From: Hemileia vastatrix
Lineage: Eukaryota > Basidiomycota > Pucciniomycetes > Pucciniales > Zaghouaniaceae
Reading direction: 5' to 3'
Assembly: GCA_030280995.1 (NCBI GenBank)
Contig: JASXTE010000005.1
Span: forward strand, 20,850,501 to 20,914,500
Length of the DNA stretch: 64,000 bases
In this document: positions 1-12,269 of the stretch, piece after piece
How the letters are laid out: each line of letters opens with the position of its first letter
How positions within the stretch are numbered: position 1 is the stretch's first letter
Notes under the pieces: model-generated
Told to the model about the DNA's origin: nothing
Database searches by the model: none
What the model saw: only the letters and a program-made list of their open reading frames with translations
Made by a program: the position numbers and the translations under genes

Positions 1-235
1 AAAATAAAACCGGAAAAAAAAAAAAAAAACAAATACAAATTAAAATTTAAAAAAAAAATAATAATAAAAATAAAAATAAAATAAAAATAAAATAAATAAT
101 AAAAAAAAATAAATAAATAAAAAATAAAATAATAAAAATAAAATAAAAAAATAAAAAAATTAATTAAATAAATAAAAAATTATTTTATTTCTCAGTTTTA
201 TTTTTTTAGTTTTCATTCTTTTTAGTTTATTCATA
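1..235. repeat. A-rich low-complexity tract
   Basis: Almost pure A/T made of AAAATAAAAT-type runs, changing to T-rich sequence near the end. No coding potential is visible. It could be the A-rich end of a retroelement or simple intergenic sequence; nothing decides between them. Confidence 0.85.
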
Positions 236-289
236 TAGTTTAGACAGGAAACAGGGTCTAGGGGAACTCAATACCTATGGGATTTTACT

Positions 290-1240
290 TCAAGACATCT
301 GTTAGTCCTCCAAGACTTTAAACTGGCTACTGTTCAAGACTTTCCTTAAGGGTTTTATACAAATTTCGGAGCTGTTAGTCCTCCAAGACTTTAAACTGGC
401 TATTTTTCAAGACTTTCATTAAGGATAATTTTCTTTATCTTGACATCTGTTAGTCCTCCAAGACTTTAAACTGGCTACTGTTCAAGACTTTCCTTAAGGG
501 TTTTATACAAATTTTGGAGCTGTTAGTCCTCCAAGACTTTAAACTGGCTACTGTTCAAGACTTTCCTTAAGGGTTTTATACAAATTTTGGAGCTGTTAGT
601 CCTCCAAGACTTTAAACTGGCTAAATTTCAAGACTGTCATTAAAGATTTTATATTGGAGCTGTTAGTCCTTCAAGACTTTAAACTAAATTTCAAGGATGT
701 TCAAGATTTTATGGATATTCTTGGAGACGTATTTTTTAAATTTTTTTTTATCAATCAAATGTTAGGTCCACCAAGACCTTAAACTGGACTATTATCAAGT
801 GTTGGGTCCACCATGACCTTAAACTGGATTTCTTATCTTTTATTTATTTGGTCCACCATGACTTTAAACTGGTAGTTCATTCATTGTTTAGTCCACTATG
901 ACTTTAAACTGGAAAATTAATATCTGCAGGATAATTCAACATTCATTGGACCACTATGGCCTTATACTGGATTACTTGTCGATCAATTGTTTGGTCCACT
1001 ATGACATTAAACTGGATTATCAAATTTATTCAATCTTTGGTCAAGCCTAGGCCTTACTTAGGAATATATCAAGATATTTATGCACTTAAACGATCTTTGG
1101 TCCACCAAGACCATAAACTGGCAATCGATTATATGTTTGGTCTACCAAGACTTTAAATTGGAATGTCAATCTTGTTTGGATAACTCAATTCAATCTTTTA
1201 ATTTATCACTGTACACTAAGACTCTAAACTGGTTATTCAA
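290..1240. repeat. Degenerate tandem repeat (minisatellite)
   Basis: The first half holds about six units of 72-74 bp. They begin near 299, 372, 446, 520, 593 and 660, and each contains a variant of TCCTCCAAGACTTTAAACTGG followed by a CAAGACTTTC segment. From about 760 the array passes into shorter units of about 40-50 bp built on TCCACCATGACTTTAAACTGG, with roughly ten further copies that decay towards 1230. The conserved core is the TTTAAACTGG box. Short open frames inside the array are by-products of the repeat. Confidence 0.9.
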
Positions 1241-1821
1241 TCATTTCTGGAATTGGGTGCTGATAGCTTTAGGAGGTTAAAATTTTAGGTGGTGATGATG
1301 CTAAGGAAAGCATAATGGTTATTTAGGTGAAATTTGTGGCGCTTTAACATGGTCTAAAGTTAATATTATTATTGGAAGCCTGGCAAAAGTATTTTATGGG
1401 TTTTCTGTATAGCAAAGTTTGAAAATTGTGATGAAGGAATCAGAAGTTAGGATGGTAGTTGGATTTTAGGGAATGATTTTTTTTTAGTGCCTCATAGTTA
1501 GGCCATTTTTTTTGGTGTGAAGCTTGGAGGACCTTATGGCAAGATTGGAATCATAGAATTCGGCTCAGTGGGGGGCCCTATGAGGTTGGAATCAGGAGTA
1601 TTCGGCTCATAGGAAGATCCACTCTCTCAATGCTGTGACAAGAAGGAAGACTGGTATATGGGAGTCTGAAGGGATTCAAACCTTGCTCTCAGTAGTGGAA
1701 TCATCACAAGATTTATATTATTTTATTTTATGTTATATCAAGCCAGAGAAGAAAGAAAACATCATTTATGTTGAAAGTTTAAGAAGACCAAGCAAAAACA
1801 AAATTTTATCAAGTTATACTG

Positions 1822-2514
1822 TTAGAAAAGATAATTTCTTTGAAATTGTTCAACATCATTATCAAAGCTTTGCATTAAAATTCTTCTTTTCATGAGGTCT
1901 TCATGGTTATTAGCTGGAGTTTCTTGAAAATAGGCCAGCATTTTTCGTTTCAACTCATTAGTAAAGTCAAGAAAAAGATAGCAATGAAAATTTGGGTAAT
2001 GATTGATATAGTCCGTCTTCACTCTACCAACATCATCAGTGTTGGTTATTTCGACAGCTACAAGTTCAAATATGTTATTAAGTCATAGGTTTAGTCAATT
2101 TTGATTAAATGTTTTTTTTAGTAAGATAAATAGGGTCTTACATTTAGAGCCAGGAAACATAGTCTCAGCAAAGTTAGTTGGGGGTACTGGCGTTATAGGA
2201 TTAGGATCTTGTGAAGGCAAAATTAGGCCGGGATCCGTTGATGAAGATTGAACTTTTGAAGCCATTTTTGATCTTATTCGTTTTAAGAAGACAGGAATTT
2301 TGGATCGCTTTTTAGAAGTTGAGGGATCAGGGAGAGCTGCTGGTCCTAAATATACGTTTGTTTTAGAAGGAACTATTGGCCGGTTGCATTTGACTTTTTT
2401 CACACGGCATAAGTCGCAAGCTGTTCTTCCAGGAAGATTAGGGTTGGACATTAAACAAGGTACCTGGTATCGAGCGCAGAGTTCACATGGAGCGACAAGT
2501 TCTTTGGAAGACAT
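1822..2514 (-). CDS. Small protein with Zn(2)Cys(6)-spaced cysteine motif
   Basis: Two exons fit well: 2514-2142 and 2057-1822, joined across an 84-nt intron with a GTAAGA donor and a TTGTAG acceptor. The product is about 202 aa. Residues 10-38 hold two CX2CX6C blocks (CELCARYQVPC and CDLCRVKKVKC) separated by 12 residues. That is exactly the spacing of a fungal Zn(2)Cys(6) binuclear cluster, so DNA binding is likely, although the rest of the protein resembles no regulator I know. A Lys/Arg-rich stretch follows (STSKKRSKIPVFLKRIRSK). The second exon is hydrophilic and ends FQRNYLF. The gene points towards the minisatellite. It may be a mobile-element accessory gene or a host gene; I do not recognise the family. 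Confidence 0.55.
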
Positions 2515-2559
2515 ATTGATGAAGATGAATTTTATAGTTGATTAAAGAAGATGGTGGTT

Positions 2560-3650
2560 GAAGGTTAAAGATGAATATTGTGTTCGACCACTTATGCAAA
2601 GTTTTAAGAATGGGGACATTCTCGATTGGAGGGAGGATGTGGTAGCCTAAAGTTTAGTACGGCACCTAAATATGTAAATGGAGTTATTACGGTGTGCAAG
2701 ATTGGAGTTATTATTTTTTATTTTTTATATATAAAAGGGTTTTATTTAATTTATTTGAGTTTTAAATATGAAGAAATTGGTCACGAGCAAATGCCTACAC
2801 AAAAACAATTTATTTTACGGAGAAAACTTATTTTTACGGCCTGAAAAATTTATAAGTATCAAGTCAAGTCACTCAAGAACCTTGGGAAATTTTCCCAGAA
2901 TTTTTACTATTTTTCTTATATTTTTAAATGAATTTTAAAGTTTTATAGAAATATTTACGTTTTCAAAAATTACTTAACTTTGATGAGTTTTCACGGGGTA
3001 ATTAGAGCTGCGCAGACTACGAAAATTAGTTTGGTATGTAAAGGGGAAGTAGCTCTATTATGTGTAATTTTTCTAGGTTTTTTATTATAGTTTTAAGGTT
3101 CTAATTGAGTCCGGAAGTCCGGACGGACTCCGTACGGACTCCGTACGGGCTCCGGATTGACTCTGGAAGAGCTCTGGAGGGGAAAACTTAGGCACGTGAC
3201 TAGGAATACTTAAGCGCTTCTCAAACTCAAAATTGAGAGGGGGGACACATCATACAGCTTAATCATTGACCACCACGGTCTCATTTTTTATTACTCAACA
3301 AATTAAAATAAATTGTAATACCCTTATAACTTTATATTTTATATATAACATTTTAGAAATACTACTCAACAATTTAAATCACACTTCATACAGGGTATCT
3401 TTAGAAAGGTCTTCGTCGCTGGGACTTGATTATTGCTGTCTCATAAAAACTTAAATTATTATAAAAACATAAAAGTCAATCTTTTCAGATCTTTCACTGG
3501 TACACCTTAATTGTTGTTATCAGTATTTCTTTCTCAACAGCCACTTTCTTTAAATCTCAATAAGCGTTAATTATTTTAGAGTTTCATTATTTTTATTAAT
3601 CAGATCCAAGTAGATTGGTTAGCTTAGTGATTTAGAACACCTACTTTGAT
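2560..3650. other. Intergenic, no gene recognised
   Basis: A+T-rich sequence with only short non-conserved frames. The one standout is a G+C-rich patch at about 3108-3180 containing repeated CCGTACGG and GTCCGGAC palindromes, reported as a finding. The copia homology to the right begins abruptly near 3657 without a gag gene or a recognisable 5' LTR. Confidence 0.6.
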
Positions 3651-3656
3651 ATTTTA

Positions 3657-6600
3657 TTGGAAGGACGGGGTTTTCGGCTAAATCCACATATCTCCTCCGG
3701 ATTCTGCTTACAGCAAGGCGACTGTAAGAGTTTACCTTACCATAATGGCACAGACTCAAAAGGCATTTTTGAAACCAGGGCAACGCATCATGTCACTGGA
3801 GACGTACGTTTGCTTTCTGACTTAAAAATGTTACAAACACCAGTATCCGTTAAAACAGCTACTGACTTGGCTTCTGCCTTTATTACTGGTTATGGCAACA
3901 TCATGATAAAAGGGGCGGGAGACAAAATAATTACTATAAAAAATGTATTTTATTGTGATAAAGCAAAATCAACCCTTATATCACCTTTTGATTTATTCCA
4001 GAACGGTATTTGTCTCACTTTCAATAATAATCATGATTTTATAGCCAAAAAAGATTCCGAAATTTTGTTTATTGCTCCTTTATCTACTCCTGATCGCAAA
4101 TGGACTGTCACTCTAGTTTATCCTTGTATGCTAGATGTTAAACATTTTGCAATGGGTTATTTTAACTCTCTGTCATCTGCGTCCTTGCCTGCTCCATTTG
4201 TTTCCAAACCTGTAACTAACATTCCATATCCTAAAGCCTTACCAAATTCGATTATGGACTGGCACCGCAGGCTAGGACACACCAGCACACGAGTTCTTAA
4301 GCGTATTTCCAAACTAGGTCTCTGCCATGGCGCACCATCTTATATTCCCCACTGTCGACTTAATTGCGATACCTGTGCAGTATCAAAAATTAACTGGCAA
4401 AATACGTGTGTCTCAAATAAACGGGTCCACAATCTTATGGACGTGATTGTGTCTGACCTTGTTGGGCCAACGTTAGACGTCTCTGAAGCTGGGGAAATAT
4501 ATGTGGCCACCTTCAGAGAATTGTTTTCAACTTATGGCAAAGTCTTCATCCTCAAGAAAAAATCTGATGTTTTGGATGCTTTTATTAGTTTTAAGAATCG
4601 GCTCTAAAATGTCACCAACTGTTGCCTTAAAATACTCAGCACCAACAATGGTAAGTAATAAATGAATAAAAAGTTCTCTGAATTCCTGTTGCATCATGGT
4701 ATCCTACACGAACACTTGATGCCATACCATCATGAACAGAACGGTATGGCAGAATGCTTTAATGAGACCATTGGGGAAATAGCTCGGACCATACTTCTTG
4801 CCGCATGACTCCCTGATACCTTCTGGACCATGGCATACTGCTGGGCTTCATACACACATGTAACTAAGAGCACTCCTTATCAGATTATTTTTAGTCATCT
4901 TGCAGATCTATCTCCCATTAAAATATTTTGCCAGTGGGCTGATGTTCACATACCCACTGAGAAGTGCACTAGGATGGAACCAAGAGCAATGAGATGCAGG
5001 GTTGTAGGTTTTGTGAACAGCAGGAGAGGTTGGATTTTCTGGCACCCTGAAACCAACTCTTTTGTCCAGTCAGCTATGGCTAATTTTATTAACAAAGGTG
5101 AAGAAACTGATGAAAAATGTCTTACTTCCACATATGATCCTGGATCTGTATCAAAGGGTGACTTATTGTTCATTCTTAACAAACTACGTTTTGGAAATTT
5201 TACAGCTGAAGAGACGGTTGCTAGTCAGGATACTTTAGTGGAGTACATCAACAATAACTCATTAGATTTGTCCGATAGAGTTCCCCGCACTTATAAACAA
5301 GCTGAAAAAGACCAGATGCAGATCAATGGCATCAAGAATGTCAAGACGAGTTGCAAAACATGTCTAACATGAAAGTCTGGGACCTTGTTCCCTTACCTGA
5401 CGGAAAATCAGTTACTGGAGTCAGATGGGTGTTCATGCTAAAACAAGATGAATTTGGTCGTATCATCAAACACAAGGCAAGGTATGTAGCTCAAGGTTTT
5501 AAACAAGTACCTGGTGAAGATTTTGGTGCCACTTTTTCCCCAACAGCTACGTTTGCCTCTCTCCAACTCATTCTTACACTTGCTGCCACTTATAACTGGC
5601 CAGTGAAAACTGTTGATGTTACAGATGCTTACCTCCACAGCGACATAGATGAAGAGATTTATGTTAAACGACCTGATGGTTTCCAATTGGGTAACCCTGA
5701 CTATGTTTGCAAGCTATGAAAGTCCTTATACTGCATGAAGAAAGCAGCTAGGTGTTGGTGGAAACATTTAAGCAGTATCTTAATGAAGCTAGGTTATAAG
5801 TCAAGTAATCAAGATGCCAGTGTTTATGTCATGGCAAAAGAAGGTGCTACAGGGATGTTATGGATCCATGTGGATGATGGGATAGTAATGGGGAGTAGTG
5901 AAGCTGTGCTGAAAATTCTGGAAAAAGATATGAGTAAGTATATGAAAATTAGATGGTGCGATAATATTTCATCTATTGTGGGATTGGCTGTCTCCAGGTG
6001 TGACAAAGGCTTCACCATTCACCAACCAGGGCTTGTGAACAAGATCCTTAATGAGCACAATGTCACTGGATTAACATCAAATTCACCCCTACCAACAGGT
6101 CTTTCTTCGACTTCACTGCCACAGAAGACACATTCTCCAGTTGAACCTTTGAAGTTTTTATCAATCATCAGGTTGTTTTTGTATCTTGTAGCTGGTTCAA
6201 GGCCTGATTTAGCGTTTCCAGTCAACTTCCTGGCACGGTATGCATCAAAGCCAGGTAAAGATGAATTGAATGCGCTAAATCACCTTTAACAATACCTAAA
6301 ATTTACAAAGGACCTGAAATTTCACTTGTTTCCAACATGTCATCTTACACCCTCAACAAAGGTCTACTGTGATGCTACATGGGGCGGTGAGTTTACCAGA
6401 GCCACTGGAAGCCATATCCTACTAGTCAACAACTGCCTCATATTATGGCAATCCAAGCAACAATCTCGTGTTGCCACCGCCTCATTGCATTCAGAGCTAA
6501 TGGCCATGTCTAATGCTACAAGGCAAGCACTATGGATGAGGAACCTGCTTAGAGAAGTAGACTTATGTCATGGACCCACAAAATTACTGTGTGACAATAA

Positions 6601-6817
6601 GGGAGCCATTGTGGCTGCAACAGACAACCCTTCAGACAAAAGGAGTAGACATGTTGAACATGATTTTTATTTTGTGAATGAACAGGTTTATCGCAAAGAA
6701 ATAGTCATTGATTGGGTGGCATCGAAAGATCAAGTAGCTGACCTTCTGACAAAAAACCTTGGACCTATTCACCACAGAAAATTTGGGGGGGTATTGCTAG
6801 CAATACCCCTCATTTAA
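3657..6817 (+). pseudogene. Ty1/copia Pol polyprotein relic (PR-INT-RT-RNaseH)
   Basis: A Pol region in copia order, cut into several frames. Near 3770-3800 the protease site appears as ETRATHHVTGD where copia proteins have DSGATHH, so the catalytic Asp is lost. At 4255-4390 there is a GAG-pre-integrase HHCC finger (DWHRRLGH...CDTC). The integrase core starts near 4437 (VIVSDLVGP) and breaks at 4605. Its continuation carries HHEQNGMAE near 4735 and a TGA at about 4806. Reverse transcriptase runs from about 5350 (VWDLVPLPDGK) to 6290 with the active site HVDD at about 5870; there is a TGA where KLWKSLY is expected (5716) and a TAA at 6286. RNase H follows with VYCDATWGG, SELMAM and LLTKNLGPIHHRKF. 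Gag is absent. The element is non-functional and rather old. Confidence 0.9.
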
Positions 6818-7660
6818 AAATGTTGGGAAGTGGTTGGAAAGCTGTTGGAAGGCTGTTGGGAGTTCATTGTGAAACCAGATTTAAATTAATTGGACAAAGA
6901 TTTGGTAATCAGTTAGACCTAGGTTCAACCAAACTCAATCACAGGTTTCTTGGAGCTTGGTGATTACTTTGATTTTGATCTGAGCACAGATTGAGCAAAG
7001 CTTGAACATATCACTTAACATATCATAATATTCACTTTCCCATCTTCTGGAAAGCAAAATTTGATATTCGTTCTAAGAATATCTACATATATTTTCTTGC
7101 CAAGTTGGTAACAGAAGGTTAAACTGTAGTATCTCAATTATTACACTAGACTACATAGATATTTGATAAAACATACAATTCAAATCAATTTTAATATTAT
7201 TGAGATCACCATAAGTGTCTTTCCAAAGACTTACAAAAAGTATGTTAGTATCAAGACATCGTTCTAGGTAGTAGTTTCAATTTGGATTTTGAACTGACAT
7301 CTAAAGCATTTTACTATTAGACAGAAACATAAATAAGTGTAATAAGAGTGAAATTATTCTATTTTGTGATTATAATGTAACAATAAAGCACATTTTTATT
7401 GAGAAAATTTTTCTTCCTCCACAAACCAAAATTTACTCTATAGGCTCAAGATTTATTTTTAAGCCATATTATTCATTTCAGTTATCATTGATTTACTTCC
7501 AATATTTATTAAAAAGATAATAATAATACATGTGAAAGAATTATGAGCTTAGCATAGCATATGCTAAAAAGTTATTTTGTCGTTTTATTCAAAACTGATT
7601 CTTCATTTTTTGATTCAATTCATCTTTTAACAACCACTATCTTCAGATACTATTCTTACT
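6783..7660 (+). repeat. Probable copia 3' end/LTR remnant and intergenic
   Basis: After the RNase H domain there is a run of seven G, a polypurine-tract candidate, then a perfect palindrome TATTGCTAGCAATA flanked by G4/C4. The same block, read on the minus strand, occurs at 42397-42430, also next to copia C-terminal coding sequence, so it marks the 3' end of this copia family. Sequence from about 6820 to 7500 is therefore probably LTR. I could not fix the LTR end or find a 5' partner. The rest, up to the SNF2 start, is A+T-rich promoter-side sequence. Confidence 0.45.
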
Positions 7661-7664
7661 TAAT

Positions 7665-10093
7665 ATGTCAAATCTCAGATGTGTTGGACAGTTCTCAATA
7701 ACAATCGATCAAATTTATATGAATGTAATTTCAAGATTTCAAAACTCACCGACCCCCACGATTTTACAGCGAGGCCATTCGAATGTTCATATTTTTGGAC
7801 TATTTGAAGAAAGAAAACCAACCCTTGTCGGTAATCTTTCTCAAGTGCAGAGTCAGCACATTGGACCACTATTGGGTGACATTGGCTCTGGATCTCACCA
7901 TTTAAACCAAAGAAGTGCCTTGAATCCTATGAAGCCTTTCTATTTTCATGCTTACTTGGTTCCAGTTTTTGGTAATCAGTATCAACTTTGGGGATGCCTC
8001 TTTTCTTCAAGTACACTAATCAGTCTTGCTAAAGAAGCATTTTCTTCTGCACAAATCGATTTATGTCCAATCCTGAACTACAACTCCACTATCTTTTTTA
8101 ATATCCCGCATGTAATTTTTGAAGGCTCTTTCCAAATATCTCAGAGTACTCAAGATTGGAAAGCTGATCAACTTATCCGAGGAATCAAAACAGTTCTCAA
8201 AACACATCAACTTCAAGCAATAAATTTTATGATTGACAATGAACGAATGTTAAAGGAAAAGTTGGATATCATGTGGAGGCACCAGGACAACCATTGGCTT
8301 AGAACTGGATTTGATGACTATAAAGATCAGTTTCCTAACAATCAATTAATGCCTGAAGGAAACGGGTCAATACTTGCTGATGATATGGGTTTGGGAAAGA
8401 CACTTTCAACTCTTTCTCTTATAAGTGCAACTCAAGGTGAAGCAAGACAATTCCAGGTATCAGAAAATCAAGAAGGTATTAATCGGAGTTCAGCCACACT
8501 GATTATATGCCCCCTGGCAACACTATCAAATTGGATCAATGAAATAAGTGTGCACTTTGAAGATAATGCGCTTCCTTTCAAGGTTCTTTATGGGAAGGAT
8601 TGTCAAAATACTAATGTCAATGAGCTACAGGACACTGCTATTGTTTTAATGACCTATGAAATAGCTAGCCCAACAATGTCAAAAAATCAAAGCCAAAAAA
8701 AGATACCGGTGACTCAAATGCTCTTTTGGTATAGAGTTGTTTTAGATGAAGCTCAGTTAGTGCCCATTTCTATATCTAAAACTTAAAACTTAATTTTTAT
8801 AATCAATTTTTATAAATATTCTTTTAGTTACATTAAAAATCCTTACTCGCAGAGGGCTCAAACAATATTTGACTTGGAATCCCAACACCGACTATGCTTG
8901 ACTGGAACTCCACTTCAGAACAGGCCCACTGACCTTCAAAGTCTCATATTTTTTCTTAGAATCGAAAAGTGGCAAGAAGACTGGTTATGGAAGAATTTCC
9001 TTTTTCCAGGTTTGCAAAAAGGAAAGGCTAATTCTATCAAATCAATCAATCACTTAATGAAAGTCATAAGCCTACGTAGAACAAAGGATGCAATTTTGTC
9101 TCTTCCAAAAAAGATTCAAAGGGGGATATCGGTTCAATTAGCAGATCCATGGAGGTCTAAACTTGATGTGCTTCAAGAAGGATTCACTGAGCGATATGGG
9201 CCCTCCAGAAGCACTGACTTCCCTTGGGACTCATCTGAGTTTCTAAGAGAGCTGATGATTTTAAGAAAATTCTGCAACCATCCAATCTACAAAAATCTGG
9301 ATGAAACTCCAACTTTTGATTTCACCTGGCAGCATTCCGCAAAGATTTGTCATCTTATAGGCCACTTAAAAAACTTTTTGTCTGGTGAAAGGGATATAAA
9401 TTTTCCAAAAGCTGTTATATTCTCCAACTTTGCAGACTTTTTGCAGATGTAAGTGATTCTATAATGAATTGTTTTACAAAATTGTGTTGGATTATTAAAA
9501 ACAATTTTCTAATATTTCAAAATAGAATAAAAATGGCTTTAGATGACCACAATATTAGGTATACCCAGCTTACGGGTGAACTCAGCCGGACAAAGCGAGA
9601 CAAAAATATGCATGAATTCCATTTTAATAAAAATTGCCAAGTTTTGGTTGGAATGATTCAGGCTGCAGGAGTGGGTATAGATCTCAGGTGTGCTCAAAAT
9701 GTATATATAATGGTGAGCTCAATGTCTTTTATTTCATATTAAGAACAAAAATATTAAATTTTTTATATGTTCAATGTTGAAATAGGAGCCAAATTGGAAT
9801 CCAGCAGTTGAGCAACAGGCTGTTGATCGGCTGTATAGAATGGGGCAGCAAAATGAAGTAAATTTTTTGAATTATTTTGTACAAGGAAGTATAGAATTCA
9901 GTATGTATAAGATTCAAAGGAAAAAAATGGAGCTAACAATGTAAGCCAAATTTCATTTCTATAAATTTTAATGATAATAGTAATCATTAAAATTATGTTT
10001 TGGTTTTCAAGGCTAAGTGTCCCAAACAGTGGAAATGAGGAGTATGAGTGTGCAAACCTATTATTAAGGGAGTTTGTCAATCACTCACATTAG
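7665..10093 (+). CDS. SNF2-family helicase/ATPase (Rad16/HLTF-like), five exons
   Basis: Exons 7665-8755, 8828-9448, 9526-9712, 9786-9940 and 10012-10093 join in frame across four short GT-AG introns to give about 711 aa with no stop. SNF2 proteins use ATP to move along DNA and remodel chromatin. Visible motifs: KTHQLQAINFM (Q-like), ADDMGLGKT (Walker A, about residue 235), DEAH (about 361-364, split by intron 1, then YIKNP), LTGTPLQNR (about 387), QAAGVGIDL (about 615) and DRLYRMGQ (about 646). Order and spacing fit the Rad5/Rad16/HLTF/ULS1 branch, but the RING insertion of that branch is missing and the N-terminal 200 residues are unplaced. Its 3' end overlaps the end of the convergent gene to the right by about 17 bp. 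All catalytic motifs look intact. It is probably cargo of a mobile element rather than a housekeeping remodeller. Confidence 0.88.
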
Positions 10094-11196
10094 AGGAAGA
10101 AAGAATTTCAAGGAGAGCAGGTAAATTTATGGGATTTTGAGGATTTAAAAGTCTGAGTTGTTGAGTATTTAGAGATGCAAGATATAAGGGAGAATAACAG
10201 TCATTCGGCAAACCCCGGGGGACATGAGAAGGATTAAGGTTAGGGGATAATGTTGAAACCAAACTGATTCTTTTGTACAAGGCCAAGTCCTTTAGCACAC
10301 TTCCAGAGTAGGTTGAATTATCTCGAATATCAAAGTGTTGTTGGTCAAGATATTGTGCAACTTTAGAAAAATCTTCAGACCTCCATTCCATTAAGATACG
10401 TCTTAACAATCCATCATTATCAATTTCGGTGTCTGAACAACACTTGATGTTTGTGAAAAGGTTGTGATAAGTTTCACAATGTGGAAGTTTTTTAAGAAGT
10501 TTAGTTCGGTTAACTGAATTCTAAGAATCTTTGTTATTTGAAATAAAGGTCATAAATAAAAACGGTTTAAAAAAAGGGATTTTCATACTTTTTTTTTATT
10601 CTATATTTATGCTTTCTCACTTTGATTATTTCTTGAGAGCTATGAGAATCCTTCCCAAGTCTTAATCTATCAGCATGACCTAAAAACCAACGGTGAAGAA
10701 CTCCTATTTGATTTGAGAAGCTAATTTGAGTTGAGTCAATTGGATATGCAATCAAATTATTTGTTTTTAAGGCATTGTCCCAGTGTTTAATGAGAATATT
10801 TGCCAAGACCTGGTTCCATTTGTCAAACCAATCTAGGTTCCAAGCGAAAGTTGATCCTGGGAAACCACACATGCGAAGGTGATCAATAAAAGATTCACGG
10901 AAAATTGGTGGAAACTTTTCCGAAACGGCTGAATTTGATTCTGGATGAGGTAGTTCAAAGGCAATGTTGCAAGAATTCATGTTGAATGATGAAAATCTGT
11001 CTAATTGCTCTTCAGTAGGGTTTTGTTTCCATCCATTTGATTCTGGTGACATATCCAAAAGTGAACGACAAAAATTGTGTATAGATCTACAAAAGTGATA
11101 ATTGAATGGAGGCAAAGTCTCATTAAAAATTCTATTAAGTGTTCTTGTGTTTGTGGGCAGGTTTCCATGAGGAAAGTAAGAGCTACTAGGGTTCAT
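10077..11196 (-). CDS. ORF2-like protein paralogous to the Tnp2 partner protein
   Basis: Exons 11196-10621 and 10520-10077 join across a 100-nt intron (donor GTGAGA, acceptor TTCTTAG) into about 339 aa without a stop. The protein is not an enzyme I recognise. It aligns with the protein at 16075-17734 in three places: a WNQV block after an aromatic-rich stretch, an EWRSEDFSKVAQYLDQ block against GWRNPELNDLFKKMDK, and a C-terminal module VPRGLPNDCYSPLYLASL against VPKYLPKNCYSETFLQGL, followed by an I(N/D)L motif. Proteins with this C-terminal module accompany Tnp2 transposases in rust genomes, as I recall the family. It converges on SNF2 and diverges from Tnp2 across about 1.07 kb. Function unknown; DNA binding or an assembly role is inference. 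Confidence 0.75.
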
Positions 11197-12269
11197 AAAT
11201 AATTAGATTAAGAAAGTGTTCAATTAAATTAAACAAAGAGGAAGGATAAATTGTTGAGCTCCAAAACTTTATGATCAAAGTTGATTTAAGGAGAAATATC
11301 ACAAAAATTAAGAATAAGAAATATTTCGACTTTATGGAATTATAATATGCATAAATTATATTTTTATATGCAACTTGAACTCAAAAGGAATGGTATAAAA
11401 TAAAGAGAATGATTATGTGATAAAAGAAGACTCATTTAAGAAACGGATTTTTTTTCTTTTCAAAAAATTCTTCCACAAAAATAATTTGTTAAATGTGAGG
11501 CTATGTTCATTTTTTGATTACCAAAAAATTATTTTTGGTCCAATATGATAGTAATACATATTCTATTGAGTAATTTTTTTCAACCTGAATAAATAGACTA
11601 GAGTGTCACTTCATCACATTTATGTATGAAAAGTTATACAAGGTTTCAGCTTTTATGTAATTCTTTAAGGTTTACACTTTTGTAGCATCTATTATTTGAG
11701 TATTTTTGATTTTTTCTTTATAGAAAATTCTACCTAGTACAGACCAATTTTCAAATTGAAAGAAATATGTTTGTGATTGTTTTTTACAAAATATTAAACT
11801 TATTTTTGGGTTTAACTTTGATTTTTGGGGTAATTTTTTAAAAATTATGTTAAAAATATGGATTACTTTTCTTATAGTCCATAACTAAGAATTTTTATCA
11901 AAATCAAATAATTATAGGGTAGTTAGATATAACTCAGAAGGCATTTGATAGAAAAATAATTAAGATGCTTGTGCGTACAACAGAATTTTTTCTATGATAG
12001 AAAATATTCTGATAAACATGCATGCATTGTTTTACAAATGCAGAGAGTATACAGAATACAAATAAAGTAGACTGCATAACTTTAAATTAATATATAATTT
12101 ATCCGATTAAAAATTAAACATTTAAACTTAAATAATTTCAACACATATTCCATAATATTCTTTTGATAAAAAAATGTAGCTTATATTAGCTAATGCCTTT
12201 CAAAAAAAGGAATACCTTCAATCGGTAACTTTGAATAGCTAACTTATTCCTACAATTATCACAATTACA
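11197..12269. promoter_or_regulatory. Divergent intergenic region between ORF2-like and Tnp2 genes
   Basis: About 1.07 kb of A+T-rich sequence between two divergent starts, so both promoters should lie here. I see no convincing TATA box or repeat that stands out from the base composition, and no additional gene. Confidence 0.4.

Noticed and set aside
8756..8827. A DEAQ box and premature end of the SNF2 protein after VVLDEAQ
   Set aside because: GTTAGT after GAAGCTCA is a donor. Splicing to 8828 restores the standard DEAH followed by YIKNP.
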